64,000 nt of DNA from Welwitschia mirabilis (Eukaryota; Gnetophyta; Gnetopsida; Welwitschiales). Positions within the stretch are counted from its first letter, which is position 1; the number at the start of each line of letters is the position of its first letter. The notes beneath the pieces are model-generated. The model was given only the letters and a program-made list of their open reading frames with translations. It was not told where the DNA came from and ran no database searches. This document shows positions 1 to 11,316 of this stretch, in pieces. The stretch lies in assembly GCA_051453625.1 (NCBI GenBank), contig JBOZIK010000001.1, positions 262,225,450-262,289,449 on the forward strand, written 5' to 3'. The translations under genes and the position numbers were made by a program.

Positions 1-414
1 AAGCTTTTTGCAAATTTTAGCAAAATTTTCATAGGGATCAGATTTTTCATGAAGAAAAGCTACCAACAAAAATCTAGAGAAATCGTCAATCATAACTAGA
101 AAATATCATTTTCCAAATAGACTCACAGTTTGGATAGGCCCAACTAAATCTATATGAATTAAGTTTAAGGGTTTACTAGTTGCAATATCACTAACCCTTT
201 TATGAAACTTTCTGGTTTGTTTTCCATTTTAATAAGCATCACATAGCTTTTTGTGAGAAAAAGAGATTTTAAAAAGACTCCTAACTATCTCATCACGACA
301 TAATTTTTTTAAAGTATTAACACTAATGTGACCTAAATTCTGATGCCAGATAATGTCATCTTGAGTATGAGAAGATAGACATATAGAGTTATTCGATTGA
401 TTTACACAATAGAC
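1..414 (-). pseudogene. Copia pre-integrase/integrase fragment, second copy
   Basis: This stretch aligns along its whole length with 598-1008, by eye at about nine matches in ten. It therefore covers the same part of a Ty1/copia polyprotein read on the minus strand: the end of the pre-integrase domain, the zinc-binding segment and the start of the integrase core. It stops at the N gap at 415 and begins again on the other side with a paralogous or allelic copy. No reading frame is open over a useful length. It could be a second family member or an unresolved assembly duplication. Confidence 0.75.
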
Positions 415-514
415 NNNNNNNNNNNNNNNNNNNNNNNNNNNNNNNNNNNNNNNNNNNNNNNNNNNNNNNNNNNNNNNNNNNNNNNNNNNNNNNNNNNNNN
501 NNNNNNNNNNNNNN
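415..514. other. Assembly gap, exactly 100 N
   Basis: A run of exactly 100 N, the usual placeholder for a gap of unknown size. Its two flanks are related copia sequence (1-414 and 598-1008), so the gap lies between two copies of one segment. Confidence 0.95.
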
Positions 515-1345
515 TAATAATGCTTAAATATTTAATTCTCAAACTCTTTACCATGATCACTTCGTATTTTATTTATTACATACCCCTTTTTCATTTGAAG
601 CTTCTTGCAAATTTTAACAAAATTTTTATAGGCATCGAATTTTGCATGAAGAAAAGCTACCCATAAAAATCTAGAAAAATCGTCAACCATAACTAGAAAA
701 TATCTTTTTCCAGATAGACTCACAGTTTGAACAATCCCAACTAAATCCATATGAATTAAGTTTAAGGGTTTACTAGTTGTGATATACCGACCCTTTTATG
801 AGACATTCTGATTTGCTTTCCCTTTTGACAAGTGTCACATAGCCCTTTGTGAGAAAAAGAGATTTTAAGAAGACCTTTAACTATCTCATCATGACATAAT
901 TTTCAAAGTGTTAAAACTAATATGACTTAAATGTTGATGTCAGATAACGTCATCTTGAATATGAGAAGATAGACATGTATAGTTATTTGATTGATTTACA
1001 CAATACACATTTTCATATCTATTTGCTATGAATAAAGGTTGATCGATTTTTTCATGTTTTACAATATATTTGTTTTCATTAAAAAAGACTTTATGACCTT
1101 TATCACAAATCTGACTAATTCTTAATAAATTATGCTTCAATCCATTGACAAATAAAACATTGTACATATTTGATAAGTTACCTCCACTAATGCTTCCATT
1201 TCCTTCAATTTGAGCTCTTCCATTGTCCTCAAAAGTAACTTCTCCTTTATTGTATTCCTTGAAACTAGTGAAATTTGATTTATCACTTATCATATATCTT
1301 TAGCAACTACTATCTAGATACCAACAAGAATGATTAATTTTTTCT
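515..1345 (-). pseudogene. Copia protease / pre-integrase / integrase remnant
   Basis: Read on the minus strand this is the middle of a Ty1/copia polyprotein, which makes and inserts retrotransposon cDNA. Near 1305-1330 the protease site reads WYLDSSC where the family has a D-S-G core, so the catalytic glycine is lost. 940-1293 is an open pre-integrase stretch with the typical 'GLKHNLLRISQICDKGH' core. Around 750-900, across frameshifts, a C-D-T-C zinc half and a GKQ motif can be read. 532-750 is the integrase start: MDLVG, MVDDFSRFLW and IRSDHGKEFEN contain the first two acidic catalytic residues. The rest of integrase, RT and RNase H are absent; the copy is cut by the gap at 415. Several frames and internal stops show it is dead. 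Confidence 0.88.
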
Positions 1346-1394
1346 AAAGCTATTTGGATCAATAGTATTTTAGTTATAGACTTTGGGATTCACT

Positions 1395-2703
1395 TCAGGT
1401 ATTTATTTCTAGTTGCAATAGGATGAGATTTTTTGATAAAAGTAAACTTAGATCTAAAAAGAAAGTGAGGAAACCAACTTTTGCTAAAGATATAATCAAT
1501 CTTAAAATGACTCTTTTTGTTGCAATAATAGCAGGTGATATTAGCTCAAGAATTCTTGAAATTTGCCTTAGATAAAGGTTTGAAATGAGATTGGTAATAA
1601 GAATTAAATGAGCTAGGAAAAGATTTTCTGGAGGCTTCATCCTTAACTTTATAGGAAGTTGAGTCAAGACTACTTTTTAGGTCTTTAATTTTATTTTCCC
1701 TAATCTCAAGCTTATCTAGAAGGAACTTATTTTCTTTTCTTAGTTGGTTTACTCTATGTGCTATATTTTGATATTTCAAATATAATTATAATTCAATATT
1801 ATTAAGCATATATTCATCAATGACTGAATCAATGTGAGAAGTAGAACATACCTTTTCATCGATGATAGCCATGAGAGAAATACCACCACGTTCGGAATCT
1901 AAGTTTTATTCACTTTTACTTTCTTTATTATTCCATGTTGTAGATAAGACTTTCTTTTCCTTTCTTTTGTTATCTTTTTTGTTGTTAGGACAAACATTTG
2001 AAGTGTAATCAAAACCATTGCAAAAATAGCATTAAATTTCACGACTTCCTTCATCTTTCCTTCTTGGTGGTCTCCTAGACTGACCTCCATCTTGTCGTCT
2101 CTGTATGAAGTGTCTAAACTTTCTGGCTAAAAGAGCCACTTTATCATTACTTTTTGGTTCTAGGTTAGATCCATCCTTGATCTTGGGAACTTCATGTGTA
2201 GTAGATAATGCCATACTCTTCTTCTTTTACTTTCTAAATTTTAGCTCAAAAGTGTAAAAGCTCCCTTTGAGTTCATCCAGTTTCATGATGCTTAGGTTTT
2301 TACTTTCCTCTATAGTGGTTACTTTTGATTTGGACCTTTTAGGCAGAGATCTCAAGGCTTTGTGAACCACTCTTGATTCTTCAATTATTTCACCTAATCC
2401 ATGCATGGAATTAATAATATCTATTAGTTTTGCAAAGAAATTATTTATACCTTTATCATCTTCCATTTTTAGGTCTTCAAACTGAGTGATTAGCATTTGA
2501 AGCTTATTTTGCTTTACTAGATTTATTCCTTCATGAGCTATTTTTAAGATATCCTATGCTTATTTGATAGTGCTGCAGTTTACTAATTTTTTAAAATATT
2601 CTGAACCTATAGCATGGAAAATAGGATTTAGGCTTTTGAAGTTGCAAGTTGCTATTTATTTCTTATTTGGCATCCATTTGTCCTTACTTTTTGGAATTGC
2701 CAT
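1395..2703 (-). pseudogene. Copia gag remnant with two zinc knuckles
   Basis: Minus-strand gag of the same copia element. A start at 2703 (MAIPKSK) follows the PBS at a normal distance. 2227-2496 resembles the UBN2/gag-polypeptide domain of plant copia gag, with 'INSMHGLGEIIEESRVVHKA' then a LRSLP-type segment. Further on, a zinc knuckle CX2CX4HX4C is recognisable near 2030 as C..C....Y....C (the histidine has become tyrosine). A lysine/glutamate-rich coiled-coil-like stretch (1546-1779) follows, then a second knuckle near 1510-1545 whose last cysteine is lost. Two knuckles with a coiled-coil spacer are typical of large SIRE/Tork-like gags, from my memory of the family. Stops and frame changes at about 2650, 2220 and 2040 make it a pseudogene. 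Confidence 0.8.
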
Positions 2704-2928
2704 CTTGGTAATTGAATCCTGCACAGTAGAAGAACAATACCCATTAAGCATAGACTCCTAGATTTCTAGGTCAATGAATTAAACAAAGACTCTTATCTTT
2801 GCTTTTCAATAACTATAATTTATTCCATCGAAGAAGGAAGATCTTATGATAAAGTTTTCTTTAGTGGATTGACTCATTTTTTAGGGATGAGTGGAGTAGA
2901 GATCTATTAGAATCTATTGTTCAACCTT

Positions 2929-2940
2929 GCTCTAATACCA
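2929..2940 (-). promoter_or_regulatory. Primer binding site, initiator-Met type
   Basis: The minus strand reads TGGTATTAGAGC, one change from the TGGTATCAGAGC that pairs with the 3' end of plant initiator tRNA-Met. It lies two bases from a TG/CA LTR boundary at 2943 and upstream of the gag start at 2703, which fixes the element's orientation. Confidence 0.85.
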
Positions 2941-2942
2941 TT

Positions 2943-4155
2943 TGAAAGTAGAAGATTGACCCTAGAGGAGGATGAGTAGGTTTTTTAAGTTCTATTTCCT
3001 TATTGATCACAACCTGTAAAAACCATAAATATAAAGAAATACTAAAACATGGTATTTAATGATGGATAGAAACCACCCTTTAGCTTTGTAGACTTCTTAT
3101 CCTAGATGGCATATATTAGCTCATAAGAATGATTTTTAGGCTCATCAAATAATATTTTACAACTAATAAGGATTTTAGGGCTTATCCTTAACCACAAAAA
3201 AAATGATAGAAAGAAAGATGCACTAAAGCATAGATGTCTCCTTTAAGGTATAACAATCTTCTTCTCAAGAAACTACAAAGATGCAAGTACAACAGGAAAT
3301 CTAAAATTGAAGACTATTCAGATGTATTAGGAGAAACTATGATAGTTAGTATTTAATCTCAAATTTAACAAGTTAGAAAGTGTATCCCTCTAGTGAATAG
3401 AGGAGAGATTTTATACTCAAGATGTAATATGTGACCATTTTCGGAAGAAGAAGTGAACCATTACACTTTTTAAACAAACATTGTACTTTTTCTAATGAAC
3501 CGTTGTATCATAATGATTACATTTCTTTATCATATAGTCAACCTTACGTAAGCCTTAAATCGTCCACCTATGTGATCACCCTTAGTCTAATGTTCAGTTA
3601 TCCTTGCTTATTGCAAATTTTTCAATATAGAACAGGTGCAAATTCAGTTACCCTTATTATAATAATCAGTTACCCTTAACTAGGTCGCCCTAATCATTTT
3701 TACCCGGTCGGCCTTACAAGATAAGATTTAGGGTAGAATGTGGTTGCTTGATATCTTTTTATGTGATCAACCTAAAGTCAACAGATTCATGTTCTACTGA
3801 TTGTCATGTAGTCACCCATTGAGAAATTGTCAGTCATCCATACAATTATCAGATTGATTCTTACTATGTGACATGTGGTTGCCCATAGAAATCTGGTTAG
3901 TTGCCTGTACTACTATCAAGTTGGATTTCACTGTGTGTACTGCGGTTGTCCATAGGAGCCTTATCAATCACCTATTCTACTATCAATTTGGATTTAACTG
4001 AGTGAAATGCAATTGCCTGTATATGGATTATGGTTGCTCATGTTTGAACTGAAGTCACCCAATTCTGAAGTACTATTATAGTTCTTGATCAGACAATCAT
4101 CTAATCTTATACGTTAGTCACCGGTTCTGGGAATTATCTGCACAAAATACTAACT
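2943..4155 (-). repeat. Copia (SIRE-like) 5' LTR
   Basis: The LTR's 3' end is set by the CA/TG at 2943 next to the PBS. Inside it, near 2960-2990, is the plant-LTR signature 'accctagaggaggatgagta', shared with the LTRs at 25916 and 31011. The outer edge is approximate, placed at a ctaac near 4150 that matches the family's TGTTAG start. 3700-4110 is rich in short degenerate repeats around GGTCACC/GGTTGCC. The small open frames at 2564-2761 and 3431-3679 are chance. Confidence 0.6.
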
Positions 4156-4207
4156 TATAAAAACTCATTAAATTAATCAATGATCATGGATTCTTATCAC
4201 AGCCTTT

Positions 4208-4226
4208 CTTGGCAATGGTGCCAAAA
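4208..4226 (-). promoter_or_regulatory. Athila/Tat-type primer binding region
   Basis: The minus strand reads ttttggcaccattgccaag, close to the TTTTGGCGCCGTTGCCGGGG block that follows the 5' LTR in plant Athila and Tat gypsy elements. It directly abuts a CA (plus-strand TG at 4227). The element interior that should lie to the left is missing and replaced by the copia LTR. Confidence 0.7.
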
Positions 4227-5599
4227 TGTTGTGATGTGAATTTGTGCAATTTTGAAGTCCTTTAGGTAAACTTGTAAAATCATATAACTTGCAGAAAACA
4301 CATGCTAATATAGACAATAGTTTACTCAAATGTCGTAATTCAATGAAGGCACTAGGCTTAGAGTTAGAGAATTAATTTTCCAAAGTATTTTTAGTTTTTT
4401 GGTCTTATATAAACTGAAAGAAAATAAATAAATAAATTCAATGCTAAATAGAAATGAAATGCAAGTGAATGGAAATAAAAATGGAAATGGAAATGGATCC
4501 TACTTAGATCCTAGTCTTTCTATTATAAAGATTACTTTCCATATAAATTATATCAATTAAGAATAGCATCCACTAGTTCTTAACCAATATAAACCATGAG
4601 ATCTATCCAAGAAAGAATATACAATATGTGATATAAATGAAATGAAAATGCAATGCAAATCTACTACTCCTAACCAAGGTTAACCTTAATAAAGGTTTCC
4701 CTTATGATCTAAATAAACCAAAGGTTGTCACTTACTATGATTAATTTAAACCATAAGGGACATTCAAAATTGAAATAAAAAGAAGAAATTGTATTAACTC
4801 AAGAGTATTTAAAACAACATCCACTTACAATCAGAATAATAATAACTCAATTAAAGAAACATAACCTAGCACTAAGGAGATCCCTTTCTATAGCATTAGA
4901 TGGACCTCTTGCCCTTCAATCCTCTATCACAAGTATTAGGTATAAAATTTGGAGAATAAATAAAGGAGGGAAAGGATATTTATAGTTTTTCACTTGAAGA
5001 ACTAAAGGCCAAATCCTAAAGGCAGGAAACAAAAACCCTAACAACTTACATGGTTTGTTTGATCCCATTTACAATGACATTTAATGCAAACATATGAAAA
5101 TAGTTATTTTCTTGGCTATCGTGAGGACAATCAAGGGGATGATACCATGTATCACCTACCTCCATGTTCCCCATGTGATACTGTCAGCCTCATGGGTTAT
5201 CTGTGCATGTTACTAATGCAGTTGTCTTGGATGTCATCTGGATGAATCAGGGGATGATGCTCTACCATAATGTGCTCCATGTGCTATTGTTGATGCTATA
5301 GCCTATATTCATATCAGCAGTGTGGTCATCCTTTTTGTGTTGTGGGGATGAATATGGAAACAAGAGTCTTCCTTTTCTCCACTCTCCAAGGTAAGTTAGT
5401 CTTTTGCATTGTAAAGTTCTTCTTTCAAATATGTAGTATCAGAACAAGCATAAGAAACTGACAAAAATGCTAAGGATCATAAGTTTTGCTAATCATCCTA
5501 TCAGATCTTCATAGAAATCAGTATTTCATTAAATCCTATATGAATGTCCTACAAAAGTATTCAAAATACACCATCAAATTCATACAAATCGGCATCGCA
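4227..5599 (-). repeat. Athila-type LTR, minus strand
   Basis: Bounded by TG at 4227 (next to the PBS) and CA at 5598-5599, giving about 1.37 kb. Its CATCCCC...ATCCAGATGA blocks (plus-strand complements near 5130-5260) recur in the plus orientation near 53780-53910, linking it to the Athila-like LTR at 52.7-54.2 kb. Immediately to the right begins the chromovirus LTR tail, so this LTR seems to interrupt that older LTR. No gene is seen here. Confidence 0.6.
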
Positions 5600-5607
5600 A
5601 TAACCCT

Positions 5608-6954
5608 TGTCCATACACCTAATAGGAATAGCGGAGAAATGTGCATCCTCTCCTCTGCAATGTATGGATTTATAGTGCTAATTAACTTGAGTCTTCTATA
5701 TTATTAAAGATAATTTTAGATGCTAATTAAATTTTATTGAATTAGTAGTTGTGATATATTTAGCATCATAGATGGTTTTTGTATTGGTATCATTGCAATC
5801 TTTATTATGTTGTAAATGAGTAACTATGCCTTCATTTTTTATTTTCCTCACATGTACATGCAACATTAGTTCTTATCTTCAGAAGAATTAAATAAAAAAA
5901 AAGTGGATTTACATGATTTTTACTAGAGATGCCCCCCCAAACAATGTTGTCTTCTAAGTTATATAAAACATAAGAGTATTAGGTAGACATCATCTTCCAA
6001 ATATACTGAAAAGAGGATCTCATAATACTATAAATGCATAGTTAAATGTCTATTTTTGATTAATCATTATAGAATTTCTTTTATTTATCCAATAGGACTC
6101 CTCCTCTTTTTGTGTAATCTTCATTTGCTTCTGCATCTTTCATTTTGTCTATGTGGGGTTTCATATAATGTTTGAACTTTTTCCTTACCTCCTGCATAAT
6201 GTTTACATTTCTATGTAGTGTCTGCACTTTTACATAGTGCTTTCCTTTTGCAGAGTACTCATTTTCCTATGTTATCTATATTCATATTCCTTAAAAATTT
6301 TTGTAACTTAGATGTTATTTTCTATAAGAATTATTAACTGGACCTCTTAGGCTTAACTGATTATCAAGAAACCTAGTTAAAGGAAAGATACCAAGTTTGA
6401 GTCTTACATGTAAAGATTTTGCTATAACTTTCCTTCCATTCTTTTTATATAAATAAGGAATATTACTCATCATAACTTCTTGATCTTAAAATTTTATTTG
6501 TGAGCTGAATATAGTATATTATAACTAAAATGATTAATACATATAAAAAATCTAGACACTTAGTATTTTAGTGGAGCATTAGGTTATAATATCAACTTAA
6601 AATTAAGACTTAAATTATTAACTATTGTTCCTTTTAACCATAAATTTTTCTTGTATCAATTTCATTTTAAACTTATACTATATATAAATGAATGTATAAT
6701 GTGCATGGATTAGGATATGATCACGCTACAGCCATGTTATAATTAAGTAATTAAGTATTGCACCATAAAATTTGGCAATTTATACCTATTGTGGATATAT
6801 AATAAGGCTTTAGAGAATAAATCCTAACAAATCATTTTGACCATATAAATAATTTAATGCATCCATAGCTTAAGGGGTGAAATTTACTATACATTTCTTT
6901 GGTATTAGAGCTTTCAAGTTAAAGATTTACAACTATAAATTCTAGGGTTTTACA
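5608..6954 (+). repeat. Chromovirus 5' LTR, 3' part
   Basis: Colinear with 13528-15583 over its whole length (for example the shared 'ttgtgagct.aatatagtatattataa' region near 6500 and 14430). It ends in GGTTTTACA just before a PBS, so it is the downstream part of a 5' LTR on the plus strand. Homology with the downstream copy starts abruptly about 5601-5608, exactly where the Athila LTR ends, which suggests truncation rather than a true LTR start. The small frame at 5486-5707 is chance. Confidence 0.8.
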
Positions 6955-6957
6955 TTT

Positions 6958-6969
6958 TGGTATTAGAGC
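6958..6969 (+). promoter_or_regulatory. Primer binding site, initiator-Met type
   Basis: TGGTATTAGAGC three bases after the LTR end (CA at 6953-6954). A second, similar string at 6901-6909 is inside the LTR because it is also present, diverged, in the 3' copy near 15531. Confidence 0.85.
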
Positions 6970-7149
6970 TTAGATTGTGATTTTGTTGGGCACAATTATT
7001 GTGAAGTCATTTTAACATTAGAGTGTAGGTTGAAAAATTCACTAGGTATAACTATTTTTAAAATTCACATTTTAGATTGAATTGGTTTAACTCTATTAAA
7101 TTTGTAAGTTTTAACATCCAAATTTAGGCTTGTAATATGTGTAGTTTGA

Positions 7150-7735
7150 TTTTCATGAGGTTAGCATCTTAGTAGATGAGTTTATGAGCAAAGCAATGAG
7201 TGGGAAGATGGCAACTTTATCAAGAAAATAAAGGTGTAAGTTAAGTGGAAGAATCCTCCAACTTTTAAAGGTATCATTAACATAGCAAATGTGGAAGCAT
7301 GATTGATTTATCTGTAAAACAACTTAAAATTATTCAATTATGCTACTCATCAACTTATTAAAAGAGAAACTTTATGGTGTAATGTGGAAATATGGTAAAA
7401 TGCAAAAAAACTTCGATCATTATTTTTAACACTATTGAAATGGAAAGGATTTAAAAGAAGATATGAAGATAAATACATAATAGAGTCTGTAATAGATGTA
7501 AAGACTAACAAGTTCTACAATTTTATAAGCAAGTACGAAGAAGAAAAAATCAGAAGATCTATGATTAATCTACATCCAGTAATTTAAGATCAAGTCAAAT
7601 TATTTCAACTAAAAACAATTGTAGAAGATTTAAAGAAGGCCATAATTAGTGAAGAATTATGTATCATTAATAAAAATACTAGAGCAAAAAGAAGAATGTT
7701 TCAAGATAATAAAAGAATGCAATCATGAAAGGAAC
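7150..7735 (+). pseudogene. Ty3/gypsy (chromovirus) gag remnant
   Basis: Plus-strand capsid-type gag of a chromovirus. The order of conserved residues is readable. Near 7440 a WKGFKRRYEDKY segment fits the W..F...F..KY motif. It is followed by K.NKFYNFISKY, then near 7560 'MINLHPVI' and 'DQVKLFQLKTIVEDLKKAI' matching the R..V...........A..AE block of Retrotrans_gag. A candidate start is the ATG at 7196. Stops and the loss of a recognisable zinc knuckle show decay. It lies about 200 bases after the PBS, the expected place for gag. Confidence 0.65.
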
Positions 7736-9773
7736 CTTTCACTCAGAATGTATGTATGATCAAAGAAAGAGGTAGAATAAATGTAGCTATAGTAAACACT
7801 AGAGAAACATATCAATTTCACAAAATAAAGTAGACTTATCGAACTCAAGGAAGACATAGGTTTGTGAAACTACCAAGAAATGATCAGTTTTTTAAATTTA
7901 AATAATGTTTTCTATGTTAGAGACTTCACTATGTTAGCAATTTCCTTGAAAGAAAGAAATAAGAAGCACCTACAACAAGTGTATAAAAGATGTCATCTAG
8001 TTAGATTTAGAGGTTGTTTTGATTGAATAAAATTTTCCTTCCACTCCTATTAAAGTTTCATGAAAGCTCTATTACTACTAATAATGACATTGAATTAAGA
8101 AAGAGATAGAGTCGTGTTAGTATTAAGTCAATGGAGGTAGAAGATGATATGGCTATGGTTAAGAATAACATTAATAAGATTGTAAGAACAAATAAAAAAG
8201 ATTTAAAATTTTCTTAAATAAGAAAATAAAAGTAATCTAAATATGTAAAAATTAATTCCATAAAATTAATTCCATTAATGATGTAAGTAGAAATGAAAAG
8301 CTAATTCAAGAATTTGATTCTTTAGCTCTACTGAATGAAAACTTTTGAGTACATAAGTTAGATATAGTTGAAGTTTTACCTCATTAGTATGCAAAATCTT
8401 TCCTTTATATTAATATGCTAGAGAGGTATTAGTTGCATTAAAGGAATAATTCTTTGGCTTACCTAATTAGCTTATACACTATTGTTAGCAAATCCTTAAA
8501 TAACCCTTTATCTTAATAAATTCTTATATTAATTAAACCCTCATTTATAATTACTATTGGCATGCATCTTATAATCCTTAGCTACATGATAAGTCTTAAC
8601 TAGCTAATTCTATTATTAAATGATTAAAGTTTATAATCTTATTTATATGGATTATNNNNNNNNNNGCTAGATATTGCTCACTCTCAACTAATCTGAAAGC
8701 CCTTGTATACTTATTTGGTCTATCCTTGAATAGCCTTATTTCATAAATTCTATTCTTGACTTAGTAGAATTTAAGATTCTATATTATACACATAAATCTT
8801 TGAAGTGGAAATTCAACTAGATTATGCATGGAGAAGTGTTAGAAGGCATTGAAAGAAGTACACAAAAAAAAAGTGTAATGTGGAAGAGATCTACAATTTT
8901 GAAACTTAAGCTTGATAAATTTTTACATGACAACTTTAAAAATGCGTGTCACAATTTGGAGTAAGATATTATTATATTAACATATTTGAATTGCAGTTTT
9001 GAACTTAATGGTTGAAGCACATTGTGCTTTGGTTGAAGCAAGGAGGTTATGGAGATATTTTGGCTTAAGAAACTAAATGATTTAACTTATTTGTAAGCAT
9101 ATTTAACTATTTTTCTTAGAAATTCCTTTCATGAGGGATATTCTAGTTTATAATGTTTTCCCTAATCAATTAATCATTATAACCTTAGAAAATGAAGGAT
9201 TATAAGGTTATGAATGATAAAGGAGATGTATAAATTTTGAAGTCATTATGCCATGAAGCTAGCATTGCGATAAAGGTAATTAGATGTTTCTTTTAATGTA
9301 AGGATAAGTTATATGAATCTTTAGATTAATGATATCAATGGCCTAGGATAAGGTATGTGAAATTGTTATTGAAGAATAATGTGTAAAGCTAAAGGCCATT
9401 CTATACCAATTACATCCAATATGAAGGCTTTTAAGAAGAAACTATTAACATGTACTAGTAGTAGGTTTGTCAAATGAAGGAGTAATATGGATTATATTTT
9501 AACGTGTAAAGTGCTTACTAGATGACATGGTTCATGTTGTATATGAAGATATAAATTATAGTTTAGATTACAAAATCAATCCTTAGGAAGATTATGAACA
9601 TCTATATGTTTATAATGGAAACTTTTAATATATATTATGGAGAATATTTTTCAATATTAATATGATACAACCAATCTATAGAAGTAGAAACTTATAATAC
9701 AAAAGTAGATATTAATTAGTAGAGACCTAACCTTTTAGTAAGTTTTGAGGATGAAACTTCTTGAGATGAGAAA
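7736..9773 (+). pseudogene. Collapsed chromovirus pol region
   Basis: Between gag and the next LTR there are only about 2 kb, where protease, RT, RNase H and integrase normally need over 3 kb; none of their motifs can be read. The last 60 bases (9715-9773) do resemble the usual end of a chromovirus polyprotein, a FEDET...-like segment running into the LTR, with purine-rich 'ttgagatgagaaa' as a polypurine tract. The rest is AT-rich with stops in every frame. A 10-N gap sits at 8656-8665. Confidence 0.45.
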
Positions 9774-10566
9774 TGTCACATCCAAATTTTTACCTTTCTT
9801 ATAAAATTTGCAAGTTTATGTTTAAGGAAATATTTGGAAAATATTGAATTACTTGAAACCATGAATTATTGTAAATGCTATGTTTTTAAAATGCAATCTT
9901 ATTAAATTGTAATATAAATACCTTTTAATTAAATGTTTGTATTCAATTTTCATATGCTTTGTGGTGGAAATGATTTCTTTTATTTATTTATGTAATTATG
10001 CTAAAATGAACGTATATAATGGGGACATGTTATTTATCCTTTTTCTTCATTATTAAATGTGAAGCATTATTTTTATTAAATTATTAAAAGCACCTGGTGG
10101 NNNNNNNNNNNNNNNNNNNNNNNNNNNNNNNNNNNNNNNNNNNNNNNNNNNNNNNNNNNNNNNNNNNNNNNNNNNNNNNNNNNNNNNNNNNNNNNNNNNN
10201 ACTGATATAAGTATTATGTTCTTAAGATATTTTTATATTGAATTGTGCTTTGAGTTCTTTTCATCTTGATTAAAATATTACTTTATAATATTCAAGGATG
10301 TTCTTATAGTGGTGATAATTTCATTTACTTTTATTTTTGTTGCACCTTCCTAGAATTTATGCATGATTAATTGTTAATTATGGAGGCTTATTATTTTCCT
10401 TCATTATTATGATTAAATATGATGAAATAAAAAAAGCATTCTTTTTATATTTTCAAAGCATCAGACAAGCCTTTATGAGACATTATGAAACCTTCACCTT
10501 TACTGTTGGCTCATGATATGTCCTTTCTTATTCTTGAGTTCTTTCATCTTACGTATGTTCTCTTAT

Positions 10567-10575
10567 TATAAATAG
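10567..10575 (+). promoter_or_regulatory. Candidate LTR TATA box
   Basis: TATAAATAG followed within 40 bases by a pyrimidine-rich stretch, inside an LTR and in the orientation of the element. This is a plausible RNA start for the retrotransposon; no direct evidence of use. Confidence 0.4.
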
Positions 10576-10987
10576 AGTTCTTTCTCCCTTAAGTCAATCT
10601 TAAATTCCAAAAAAATACTTTTCCTTTAAAGCTTAGAGCTTATAAGGTCTACAACCTTTGAAAACTTGGAAGATCTTCAAAGTCCTCAAATACCACAATC
10701 TGATACAGGTATGGTTCTATTTATTCTCACTTCCTTATTGGTTCTTTCTTTATATTCATTCTGTGGATGAGTTTGTGATGTTTATATTCTTACAAAATAA
10801 TTGTAAAATAGTGTAATGCTCAGTGAGAATAAAATCAGTCTTGTTCTAAACTTTTAATTCCTATTACCTTCTATACTTGATGTCTTAATGTTATATTGTT
10901 CTTGATGTTAGTTGATATTTCATGGCCAAATCTTATCATACTTCCCTTGTTATTATGATTCTTAAATTTATAATTATGTGATTTCAT

Positions 10988-11316
10988 AGATTACTAAATA
11001 AGGCAGTGAGCTTCATAGATTACTAAATGAAGCAATGAAGTGAGAATCCTGCAGATCGTCAAATGAGACAATGGGGATATTAGATTAATCATAGATCATT
11101 AAATGAGGCAGTGAGATTCACAAATTGCCAAATGAAGTAGTGAAGTTAATATTATATGAAAATGTATATATATGAGAATCACAAATCATCAAATAAGGCA
11201 GTGAATTCACATATCACTGAATGAGGTAGTGCTATGAAATATAAGATATTATATGAGAATCACAAATCACTGAATGAGGTAGTAGACTTCAAAGATCATC
11301 AAATGAGGTAGTGAAG
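10988..11316 (+). repeat. Nine spaced copies of a 24-bp repeat
   Basis: Copies start near 10988, 11018, 11053, 11094, 11123, 11184, 11213, 11265 and 11293. The consensus is about AGATCATCAAATGAGGCAGTGAAG, with spacers giving steps of 28 to 61 bases. Copies differ by one to five bases; none is perfect. It lies inside the long LTR downstream of the TATA box. It is not CRISPR: spacing is irregular and the host is eukaryotic. Confidence 0.8.

Noticed and set aside
6901-6909. A first PBS, making the LTR end near 6890
   Set aside because: The homologous string exists in the 3' LTR copy near 15531, so it is inside the LTR.
10988-11316. Spaced direct repeats that could suggest a CRISPR array
   Set aside because: Units are degenerate, spacing varies from 28 to 61, and the host is a plant nuclear genome.
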